Positions 11,901 through 23,000 of a DNA stretch of 64,000 bases are shown here, one piece after another. The stretch is taken from assembly GCA_001598975.1 (NCBI GenBank), contig BBXU01000686.1, positions 1 through 64,000 on the forward strand, in the 5' to 3' direction. Both the position numbers and the translations under genes were made by a program. A model generated the notes under the pieces. That model was not told the DNA's origin. It ran no database searches and saw nothing but the letters and a program-made list of their open reading frames with translations. Position 1 is the first letter of the stretch, and each line of letters starts with the position of its first letter. This DNA comes from Parachlorella kessleri (taxonomy: Eukaryota > Chlorophyta > Trebouxiophyceae > Chlorellales > Chlorellaceae).

Positions 11901-14900
11901 CGGGGCTAGCCTGGGACTGGTCTGCATTCAACAACGGTGCGGGAAGCAGTCGCTGCTTGCCAGCCTGCAACTTTACACCCCCCCCCCCCTCCGTCCCCAG
12001 GACAGCCTGAAACTACATTGTTCAGCTTGGGGCCGCTCAGCAAGCACTTGTGCAAACACATCAGCAGCCCCTTCTTGCCATGCGTTATAAGTCTCGAAGC
12101 TTCGCAGCCGTGAGCTGTCCACCCTGAACCGTGCTGACAAGTGTGTTGCACCTGGACGCAGGTCACCTGTGGGTTGCCCTGTTCACGTTCCTCTACATAG
12201 ACTTGCTGGACTGCACCGGCAGCCTGCTCAGGTGGGGCGGCAGCACGGATGGGCCTCTCACGAGCCTCCTGCCACTGCTCTCACTTACGTGCCCCACAGC
12301 CCAGTGTTGGCATGTGTGCTGGTGCTCCGTGGCCTAGGCAGCATGCTTGACCGTTGTGTATTATTGTCGTCCCTGGCTGCAGCATGGCTCGGCTGATGGA
12401 CTACTTCGTACCAGGTGGGCTTCCCCAGCGCTTCTACTGCTTTCGAGCCTGGCACGGGATGAGCGCCCACCCCCCCTGGCGCCCTGTATCATTTCTACGG
12501 TGGTCTCCCAGGCATAACGCGACGTGGCAGTGCACGGGGAGCCTGCACAGCCCTGGCACCCATGCCCGATAAAGGGACTGCACTAGAAGGGTGCACCACG
12601 TGGAGGAGGCAGGTCCTCCTGATGGAAGGGAGTGTCGTGGTGCAGCCCTGGCCACGTTCCAGCCAACCCACGTGCGTGACATGGGCTGGGTGCCTGCAGG
12701 TTTCTTGAGTGAGGAGATGGAATTCCCCGGCCAGATGTGGGCCTTCCTGTCGGACGGTGTCGGCATCCTGTCTGGATCCATGATGGGCACCACATCCCTC
12801 ACCGTCTACGTCGAGTCAGCCGCCGGTATTGAGGTGAGCTGTCATCGTACGTGCTGGGGGCGTGGGCTGGGGCATGCCACAGGGCGCCGCCGGCCTGTTA
12901 GCCATGCGTGCTTGCTTGTTGGGCATTGCTGGCGGTGCAAAGCGGCCCTTCCATCAGCAGGCAGGGAAAGTTTAATATTAAGGACACTGTGTACACTTAC
13001 AGTGCACGATTTAATAAAGTTGTTATATTCGATTTGTTTGCACCTGCACCTCTCGAGCCCTGCTGCAGCCTGGCCCTCAAAGTGCCTGATAGTGAGGTGC
13101 AGCGGGGTAGTTTTCAGGGAGCCGGTGCCTGCCATGCAGTGGGTGTCACTCGCAGCCCTGCCTGTGCTGCAGGATGGCGGGCGAACTGGCCTGACTGCCA
13201 TAGTTGTGTCCTTCTTCTTCTTTGTGGCACTCTTCTTCAGCCCCATCCTTGCCTCCATCCCCCCCTACGCCACCGGCCCAGCCCTGGTCCTAGTGGGTAA
13301 GCCGGCCAGCCAGCCAGCCAGCCAGCAAGCAGGGTGGATGGGTCTCCTGGCCGGGGAGTGTGCATGCATCACGTCCAGTCCCTGCAAGAGACACCGCTGG
13401 AGGCACTGGCAGGCAACCAAGGCCTGCTGCGTGTTGACCTGCAATATACATGGCACCTGACATTTTGTGCGCGGGTGGGCCCCTCCATGAGTTGAGCTTG
13501 GTGGAGCTTTCCACTGTTAGTAAGGTTTATATAATTATTGGAACTAAGAAGCTGATGCAGACCTTTTCATGACTTGGACCCAGTAGTCCCCTGTGTATGT
13601 TGCAGGCAGTATCATGCTGGGCTACACAGCGCACATTCCTTGGGACGACATCGGGGAGGGTGTCCCTGCATTCTTGACGATCATTGTAATGCCATTCACA
13701 TACTCAGTGGCTTACGGTGTGATAGCGGGGCTGGCGTCATACATCGCCATACATGCACCCTTCTGGCTGTGGGACCGGGTGCACAGGAGGCACACCAGTG
13801 ACGGCAGCAGGTGAGCCTGCCCAGGCTGGCAACTCTTACCCACCCATTCACCCCTGATTGGAACTGACAGCGTCCGGGGAGTGGGGTCTGGCACTCTCTG
13901 GCATCTGCGTTCGACGGCATCCAGCAAGGTGTGCTGGCGTACCCAGCCCTTGTACAGTTGCGTACCAGCCATTGACCAGCCCCAGAGCCAGTCGGCAGCG
14001 ACCCTTGCGCTGCACCCCTGGGCCCGAGAGCCCAGCCATCGGCCAAGGACCTCACACCGCCCCACACACCCCACAACTGCAGGGCCTGCGTCTCCAGGGG
14101 CCGCCTGCACCGCAAGTCCTACCTAGGCCCCATGGATGGCTCCATGTCAGGGGGCGGCAGCCTCGCCAACGGCGGCCCCGACTACCCCCCGGGCGAGGAG
14201 GGGCTGCGGAGTCCCCACGCCGGGGTCATCCCCCGCCTCCCTCCCGGAGCGGGGCCCCGAGCATCCATGTCCAGCTCGCTGTCCCGGGCCTCAGGCCATG
14301 TGAGTGGCTGGCATCTGCCCTTTCCCCGCTTTGACAGATGCGCTGTTGCTGCTGGACCACCCTTGGCGACAGATAGGCCAGCAACCAGTGCCTTGGCTGG
14401 GGCTGTGTGGTAGCAGTGTTCGTCCCTGTCAAAGATGGTACAAGCATCGCCAATGTGTGAATGTCCTCGCCTCTTACCCCCACCCTGCAGCCCAGCGAGC
14501 CTGGGCTCCAGCGGTACAGTGCCAGCGGGGCGCTGTCCCGCCGCAGCCTGTCGTCTCCTTCCCCCCTGCCCCTGGTGGCCCTGCCCAAGGCGGGGGGCAG
14601 CATGGACAGCGCGTGGGGAGGACCCCGGGGGCCGGTGCGCATCTCCAGCAGCCAGCTAAATGGTGAGCAGGTTCTTGTTCTTGGGACACCATCGGCCGGG
14701 ATGCATTGGTTGGCCGGTGGGCAGTAGGAAGCAGAGTAAGATGAGCTCATGGTGGCAGAAGCAGTGCTTGACACGACAGGGGCTATCTCGACGGTGGGTT
14801 TGCCTGACTCGTCACGCAAGACTGTCGCTGCCTTTGAACGTTTGCCGCGTCTCTCACAAACTTGCAGCTCTCCCCGCGTGCGTGTCCTGTCTCAGCAAAG

Positions 14901-15746
14901 GCACCCTGTGTTACCCTTTGCTCCCTGCTGCATGCAGAGCTTCAGCTTCCGCACGACATGGAGCAGGGCTTGCATAAATCCTCCCCGGCCCCCTCACCCA
15001 GCCCTCAGCCCCTGTGGACGCAACCGCCTGGAACGCCCGGCCACCACTCGGGCAGTGCTTACAACGGCCACAAGCAGCAGCCTCAGCAGCCCCACCCACA
15101 CAAGCTGCTCCACCCCCAACAGCAGCGGCAGTTACAGCAGCAGCAAGGCAAGGGCAGTGGTCCGCCTTATAGACAACCCAGCGCAGAAGGCTCGTCGCCG
15201 CACCACCACCCGCCGCGCCTGCCACTGCCTCGGTCGGCGCTGCAGTTCAGCGGGGGAGTGTTCCGGCTGGTGCCAGCTGGCGCCAGCGAGGATGCTTCCT
15301 GCTCCAGCCACTCAAGCCTCCAGCAGAGGGGGGGCTTTCGCCCGAGCGCCACGTTCCCGGCAGAGGGGAGCCCGCCTTCGTCCCTGGCTGATGCTTCCCC
15401 GGTGTCCACCAAGGAGCTGTTTGTGCCGCCGGGCAACGCAGGTGGTGCTGGCAGGCACCGGCATCATAAACCTCAGCAGCTAGGGCAGGGCACAGCAGCG
15501 GCGGCGGCAGCAGCACATCCAGCGGAACAGGCAGCGGCGGACAAGATGCAGGTCGCGCCGTTTCAGCTGTTTGGGGATGTGGAGCTGCCTCTGGAGGATG
15601 ACTGGTCCCAGGAGGACCAGCAGCAGCAGGATAGGGGCGAAGACTGCGTGCTTTGTGGTGGTGGCGCCTATTATGCTGATCCCACGTTTAAGCTCTTTGG
15701 GGATGTGGAGCTGCCGCCAGCGGATGGTAGCGATGCTGGGGAGTAA
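8904..15746 (+). CDS. AzgA-family adenine/guanine/hypoxanthine permease with long C-terminal tail
   Basis: Eighteen exons join in frame to 931 residues: 8904-9002, 9152-9229, 9478-9543, 9730-9838, 9977-10029, 10253-10379, 10600-10683, 10930-11081, 11357-11525, 11841-11936, 12162-12231, 12383-12414, 12700-12833, 13173-13296, 13606-13810, 14083-14299, 14491-14662 and 14938-15746. The family core (residues 1 to about 532) shows [82 protein letters not shown] and [15 protein letters not shown], typical of NCS2/AzgA purine transporters (plant AZG1/2), which move purines across the plasma membrane by H+ symport. ATG 8904 is the first Met in the exon. Plant and bacterial relatives are about 430-580 residues; here about 400 extra cytosolic residues rich in Ser, Pro, His and Gln follow, ending with two copies of F(Q/K)LFGDVELP at 15561-15590 and 15687-15716. 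Confidence 0.9.
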
Positions 15747-15886
15747 TGACAGGAGGGAGCAGGTGGCCTTGCCGCCCACACAGCTGGCTTCAGGGTTGGA
15801 GCCTTTTTACTGCGTGACCTGCTCCAAGAAAGTAAGGGCCGGGCGGTTAGCCACCCGGGAGACCCTCCTGAGGGCGACCGAGGAGG

Positions 15887-15913
15887 GGGGGTGTTCTTGC
15901 CAAGAACACCCCC
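15887..15913 (+). repeat. Perfect inverted repeat in the AzgA 3' UTR
   Basis: GGGGGTGTTCTTG at 15887-15899 is followed by one C and then its exact reverse complement at 15901-15913. It lies 141 nt after the AzgA stop and before the TGTAA signal, so it would be in the transcript. Confidence 0.8.
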
Positions 15914-16021
15914 AGTGGGACATGTCAAGGCCACCATGGAACCGCAGCAATGTTGGATATCTGGGTATCTCTTGTTGTGCACTCTTCCCTGGGAGGTGCG
16001 TCCTTAAACCATGTTGGTGTG

Positions 16022-16026
16022 TGTAA
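16022..16026 (+). promoter_or_regulatory. TGTAA poly(A) signal after the AzgA gene
   Basis: TGTAA about 275 nt after the stop, the first such signal downstream. Confidence 0.5.
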
Positions 16027-16647
16027 ACTGGGGCAAGATGCATGCCTAGTTGGCCTTGTTGGCTTGAGTATTGCTGTACACGTGTCTTACTTTCTGTCGA
16101 ACACCAACCTCGGGAGCACTTGATGTCCGATATCGTGCCAAGTGATGCCCGTATGTATTTACTCTTGAGCCGTACGTTCTTCTATCTGCTCTTGAGCTTT
16201 TTATTGTGGGTAGCAGGCTCTTGCCCATCCTATTTTCTGATGGCGTGCGTCGTATCATGAATGCCTGCTGCACAGCTAGACAGCCATCTGCAGTGTCCAG
16301 CAACATTTCTGGTGACTTCACGCTGTTGAGGCGGTGAACACTTTATCCCTTGCGTTGCTACTTACAACCCCCCGTGGTGCACAGCTACAATTCCCAGGAT
16401 GCATGAGACACACACACACCCCCTTCCCCCACCCACACCTAGCTGGCTGACCCTCATACCCACCCCACCCATCAGCAGACACACAGGCTGTTTTCTTTTT
16501 TGGCTGTGAGGTTTTTAAGCCCCCTTCTCCATTCCTTGGTTGAGTGGCTCTCAAGTCGCACACTTGCCAGATCAATTTGGACGCAGCAAAGCAGCTGGTT
16601 ACTAACCCGGCAGGTCTGTTGTGGCACCCCACATAAGAAGTAGTGTG

Positions 16648-16804
16648 TAATTAGCTGGCAGAGGCTGTACACCCAGCGTACTGCTAGGCGTACCAGCGGC
16701 AAGTTTGGAAAAGATTTTGGTTGCGAAGCCCAAATGACACTCTCTGGGACGCCTGCCCGATGCAACGGCAGTGCAAGCAACAGGCATAATTAATTAGCTG
16801 GCAG
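16648..16804. mobile_element. Short retroposon-like element, copy 2, with 14-bp target-site duplication
   Basis: The segment 16662-16786 repeats 8041-8169. The element is flanked by a perfect 14-bp direct repeat, TAATTAGCTGGCAG, at 16648-16661 and 16791-16804. The flanking sequence differs from that of copy 1, so these are separate insertions and not one duplicated block. Direct repeats of this length are usual for target-primed (SINE/LINE-type) insertion. Confidence 0.75.
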
Positions 16805-17082
16805 TGGCGGCTGGCAAGTGGCGGCGGCCCACCGAAACCCACCAATTCCGCACCGGGCCGGTAGATTAACAAAAGGTGCGATGGAAACCATTGGCTCTCT
16901 CGCTGCGGATAGTCAGGGAACGCAGGGTCACGCATCACCCGCCCTGCCACGTCAGCCACCCTCGGACCTCTTCATGTGCCCTCGGACCGGCTCCCAAGGT
17001 GTTTGATCACACCGAACGCTTCACTGAACCCAGTTACTGACTGACAAGTGACTACAACCATCGCTCAGCTGGCCACAGGTCT

Positions 17083-20000
17083 ATGATGGAGGCCTCGTTG
17101 CACGCGACCAATGGAGTTGTCTCCCCAAAAGCTGTGCTCAACAGCTTTGGTGCTAGGGGGGAGATGCTGGAAACCGTGCCACTGCCCTCGAAAGCGCACG
17201 GCCATGACGGCGAGGTGGGTTTTGGTACTACCTCGGGAGCAGCCGTACCCGCAGGCAGGCAGCCGTGGTGTGTGCGTAACGTTTAATGGCCGTTGAGTGC
17301 CTGCTCCTGATCTTAGCCAAAGACTTCGACACCTGGTTGTGGCCGTGCTGCCTCACAGTACCCAACATCCTGGCCAACCTGTTAAGGGTTACACCTTGTA
17401 TTGGTCCCACCTTGTCACTTGCAGGTAGTAAATATCTTCTACGAGTCTATCTGGGACAGCACGTACATCAAGTCTAGGGAGGAGTATGAAGCCCTGTACA
17501 AGTGAGGGCAGCATCCCTGCAAGGGTTGCTGTGTGTGGGCTATTCCTGCTATTGGTTGCCCGCTAAACTGTTTGAGGGATGCAACAAGCCATTCAGTCGT
17601 GGTATCTCAAAACCCAACAACCAGGCAGCTTATATGGGATCTCAGGCTGTAGGCGGGACAGACAGCGGCATCCCCAGCGTCCCCTGCCGCCACTTGTTGT
17701 ACGCTGACATGGCAACCTGCCCTGCTTGGCGCAGGCGCTCCCTTGAGGACCCCAACGGCTTCTGGCGGGACGTTGCGGTGAAGGACTTCCACTGGGAGAC
17801 GGAACCTGACCAGGAGCACATGGCGTTCAACTTTGATGTGCGCAAGGTGCGTGGGGGCTGCTGCTCGGCGCTGCCACCAGGCACCCGCCTGCTTGGCAGC
17901 TGCAGGCGTACAGTTCAAGGGACACATGGCAGCATGCCAGCTGGGCCGTGTGCTGTTTTAGATTAGACTGCACTGGACTCGGGTGCTGTACCAGAGGGCC
18001 AGCCATTGCCAAATCTCACAAAGAACTTCTTTGTGAGATTTGAACCCGGCTGGTTGAACCCGACCACGGGCGCAAAACGTGGGCAAACCACCTCTGGTGG
18101 CACCTCTGAGCCGCCAGGCCGCCTCTGGCCCTTCAGCTGGGGCTGGCCTTAGTACCCCTGCTCTTCACAATGGTGGTAGGTAGTGCAGACTGACAGCTAA
18201 GAGTGAGCTGTGCCGACTTTTGCTCCTCCCTGGCTCCGGTCTTGCCCTGTCCCTACTTGGGGCGTGTCCCTGCTGCGTGCCATTGCCCCCTGCTTACCAC
18301 CACCACCCTTGCCTGCAGGGCCGCGTGTTCTCCGAGTGGTTCCGCGGCGGCTGCACCAACGTGTGCTACAACTGCCTGGACCGCCACGTGGCAGCGGGGT
18401 ATGGCGATCAGCGCTGCCTGCTGTTTGAGGGCAACGACCCGGGCAGGGATGGCATGATGACCTATGCAGAGGTGCTGCATGAGGTCTGCAGAGTGGTGAG
18501 TGGACAGCTGGCATGACTCATGGTGGTCGGGGTGTACTGAATGAGGGGGCTGACAGGCCTGACCGCGGGTGGTGTGCTGGATGGAGACTGGGTTGCCTAG
18601 CAGCACTGGGTAGGCTTTGTGGAGGGGCTAATTATTTTGAAGCTGATGTTGCAGAAGACGTAGTTGCGTCCCATGCGAGGAAGCCCAGCTGCTTTCTCCT
18701 TTGATGCTATTGTTCCTGCCGGGGTGCTGGGAAGTGGAACACGGCACAGCCAGGCCGGCTTGACTCTTGTGCTATGCTGTCATGTTGCACCCTGCGCTGC
18801 CTGGACTTCGGCGCAGCAGCAGGGCTACCAGCACCACAGGCCTCAGTCTGCACTCTAGAAGTGCAGGTCTGCAGCGCCGCAACCTCCTCATTAGTCATGG
18901 GTGTGGCTGGCTGTTGCCCGCAGGCCAACTGGCTACGCTCCCAAGGCGTGGCCAAGGGCGACACCGTGTCCATCTACATGCCCATGATCTGTGAGCTGCC
19001 CATTGCAATGGTGAGTCGCGACAATGGTGGTCAGAAGCCTGAATGGGGTGAAGGCTGCTCTCTGCTGCTCTCCGCAAGCGTGTGACCCTCAACCTTGCCC
19101 AGCCCAGCTTGGCTCAGCTCAGCTGCCGGTGCTGCGCTTCCCTTGCAGCCTGTCCCTGCTCGCAAATACTAGTCAGAGCCGGCCACACGAGGGCCTGCAA
19201 GATTTTGCACCTTGATGAATGGCAGTGTATGTGCACCAGGGGTGCATACAGCCTAACCGGCAGTCAGCACCTGGGTAGCGCTGACTCTAACCTCATCCAG
19301 CAAACTCCAACTACAACGCTCCCCCGCTTCTGCAGCTTGCCTGCGCACGCATAGGCGCGGCCCACTCTGTGGTGTTTGGCGGCTTCTCAGCCGAGGCATT
19401 AGCTGGACGCGTGGAGGGCTGCAGGTGACCAATCCCGAGCCCGACACCTCACTACGTCTAATGGTACTAGGGGCGTCTGGGCTGCAGCAAACGGCTCGCA
19501 GTAAGCGCTTCAGAAGTACCAGCCCCGAGGCAGGAGGAGTGCTGGATCGGCTTGCCAAAGCCCTGCCCCTGCAACTGGCAAACCACAGGAAGCCGTGCTA
19601 GCTGTTCCGTCACTGCAGTGCCGAAGGGTGCTGCTTAAATACTGGGCTGCATGTGCAGCGTCAGGCACTCACCTGACTTGTGTGTGTGTGTGTGTGTGTG
19701 TAGGGCCAGGGTGCTCATTACCTGCCTCCTGTGTGTGTGTGCAGGGCCAAGGTGCTCATCACCTGCTCTGGTGTGATGCGCGGCAGCAAGCCAATCCACC
19801 TCAAGACTGTGGCTGACGATGCCCTCAACCGAGCCATGGAGGCGGGCCACACCGTGAGTCTTGCGGGTAGATTGGTTGCAGTCTTGCAGGCCCCCGGCTC
19901 CCTCCCGGCCTGCACGATTGCCAGCCGCTAAAGTCCCTGACTGTGCCTGTTGCTGGTCTGGGAGTGGCAAATATGACGGATACTGCTGCTGGTGCTGCTT

Positions 20001-23000
20001 GGTGCAGGACTGGTTGCCGCTCCCCCTGAGAACTCTGACTTTGAGGCTCCACTTATGCACTCTGTTGCACCCCTGCGGACACACTTTCCATGCTTAGCTT
20101 GACACCAAAGACTGCCCGGTACATTGACTGATTCTGGTTGGTGGGCCATGCTGCTGCAGCCGATGCTGGCAGATTTGAGAGCCTGTCTTGACCCTGCTGG
20201 TGCAGGTGGAGAGGGTGCTGGTGTTCCACAACACCAACAGCAACAAGGAGCGGGGCTCGTTCCCGCTGATCCCCGGCAGGGATGCGGTCTGGCAGGACGA
20301 GGTGCCCATGCAGCCCACAGAGGTAACGAGAGGGGGGAAGGCAGGGAGGCATGAGGAGGGAAGTCTAGCGACGGGGCGGGGGGGGAGGACTCTTGCTAGA
20401 GTGAACATGGCCGGGCAGGTATTGGCTTGACTGAATCACTGGTTCTGCGCCCTCCAGCAGGAGATGGCAACAGCAGAGAGACAGGTCAATGAACTCAGTA
20501 GCATTAGGCTTATGATGCTACCTCAGCTGATGTCACTGCGCTGCACAAACTTAGTGTTGGGCAAGGGTCCTGAAAGGCCCTCCCATCTACCACATGCTCC
20601 CCGGATACCTGGCACGCTTATGGCATGTGTGCCAACCCATGCAATCCCGCTGTGCTCCGCCTGCTGTGCAGTGCCCTGTTGAGTGGGTGGACTCGGAGCA
20701 CCCGCTGTTCCTGCTCTACACCTCCGGCTCCACCGGCAAGCCCAAGGGCGTGCTCCACACAACAGGCATGTCATGCCCCAAGCGAGCACATGGCAACATA
20801 TTTCCTAGAAGCCGGGCACATCTGCTCTGCAGCAGCATTGTTGTAGGAGGGACAGTAGACTGCGTCTGCCAGCCAGAAAGCATCTGGACCATGCCAGGGC
20901 TGACGTCTTGCCAAGGTCGAGAGCTCACAAGTGATGCTGGACGGCACAGGTCCCTGACCGCGTGTACGTGTCTTGCCATGGTTGCACCTCCTTATGCCCC
21001 AAGTGTTCCATCATGGTTCTTCCCAACACTCTCGGTTGCTCCCCCTGGTGCCCAAGTGCAGGCGGCTTCATGGTGTACACCGCCATGACCACCAAGTACT
21101 ACTTTGCGGTACACCCTGGGGATGTCTTCTGGTGCACCGCGGACTGCGGCTGGGTCACCGGCCACTCATACATCACGTACGGTGAGTGAGGCGCCCCAGC
21201 CATACGTGGGGCTGCTTTTGTTGGGGGGCCGCCAAGGAGATTACACAAGCCACAGGCTGCTGGGGGGTCTTGCTTTTGTCGAGGCCTGGCTATCTAAGTC
21301 TCCAAGGACCCAAAATATGTTACCGCTCTTCCAGGGGAGCCAATGGATGCATGCCGCCTACCAGGGCAGCTGTCGTTCTCAGCTTGCCCTTGGCTTGAGC
21401 AATATGTCATGTCGTTTGCGTTGGGAGGCAGCAAGGTGCACGGCCCCTGCTTTGCAGGGCCCCTGCTGAACCGCGCCACATGCGTGGTTTTTGAGGGCGT
21501 GCCGACCCACCCAACCCCCGCCCGCTGCTGGCAGGTTGTGGACAAGTTCCAGGTGGGCACCCTGAGGTCCATGTTAATGTTGTTGTGGGCGAAGGATACA
21601 CGTGACGGGCCTGCAGAGATTGGTGTCCAGCTAGCGTGAAATGGGGAGAACCAGATCTTTGAGCGCTCGCCCAGCAGCTCCTGCCGCACTTTGTACGGCG
21701 TTTGGTCATTGTGCGGGAGGACCGCTAATTATTGTCCTGATATGTGGTTGCTTCTTGCCTTCATCTAGTGATATCCCCGGTCCCATACCCTCCCCTGCGT
21801 CCCGCCCTATCCCCCACATCGGTGCTCCCTGGGCACCTCCGGCCGCCGCCCGCAGGTGAAGCAGTTCTACACCGCCCCCGCCGCCATCCGCTCCCTCATG
21901 CGCTCCGGCGACGAGTGGGTGACTAACCACAGCAGCCGGGCCAGCCTGCGCCTGCTGGGCACCGTCGGGGAGCCCATCAACCCGGAGGCCTGGAAGTGGT
22001 ACCACGAGGTGGGGGGCCGGTACTGGTAGCGGTACTGGTACTGATGCAGGTACTGGTACTGATGCTGGTACCGGCACTGTGCCTGGGCAGCTGTCCTGGC
22101 TGTTTCAGGCTGTTGTTGGCAATCCTTGCATGACCCTGCTTCAGGGCCATCACAAGTTGTTTCGAAACGTCGGTCCCGCACCTTGCAAGGCGAATGGGAC
22201 AGGAATGGCACTGCTTGACGGTGCAACCTCCGTCCCGCCAGGCGAGGATTGTGCCCCGCGTGTCCATTGAGGTCTATCACTGAGTGTGGTTGATGGCTGG
22301 AGCTGCTGTGTGCCCTGCTGGCCGGAGAACCAGTGAGGTACATCTCACGCACTTTCACTGTGCTGCAGGTGGTAGGCAACAGGAGGGTGCCTGTGGTGGA
22401 CACATGGTGGCAGGCAAGTGACTGGCGGTGATCAAGCCAAATGCCGCCCCTCCGATTCAGCATGCTTTTGCCAGTCTCAAGTACTTGGCAACCTTGTGCA
22501 ATGCCAACATGACTACTTCGGCGTCTGATCTGCTGTATATTGGCGCACACACTGACGCTAGGCGGCCATCTCTCCGTCTTGCGGACTGTGCTGCAGACCG
22601 AGACAGGCGGGCACATGATTGCCAACATGCCTGCCGCCTGGCCGGAGAAGCCGGGAGCGGCCTCACTGCCCTTTTTCGGGGTGGTGCCGGCCGTGGTGGA
22701 CGACAAGGGCCACGAGCTGCACGGTGGGTGACAAAATAGTCACGGGGCGTTAACGGTAGTAAACCGGGTGCTGCTACACACTCTGCGGCGTGGTGCGGGT
22801 GGTGGTGGTGGTTGAGGGCCATGAGCCAGCAGTGTCGGTGGCCTTGGCAAGCAGGATGAACCCTTGCTCGGGCCCAGTCTTGATCCAGACAGCGCATCCC
22901 CGAGCTGTGCTGCGACACCCCTGTACAGCAGCCCATGTGGGTCCTATTATGGCGCCTGCATGCCAGTTCCCTTCCCCTGCACATTGAGACGTGCGCACCA

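Larger units (their letters stand above)
15747..17082. other. 3' UTR of the AzgA gene and intergenic region
   Basis: Contains a perfect 13-bp inverted repeat at 15887-15913, TGTAA at 16022-16026 and the second retroposon-like element at 16648-16804. The last part should carry the ACS promoter. No coding exon seen. Confidence 0.5.

Noticed and set aside
13303..13326. CCAG tetranucleotide run in an AzgA intron
   Set aside because: Plain short microsatellite with no link to splicing beyond position.
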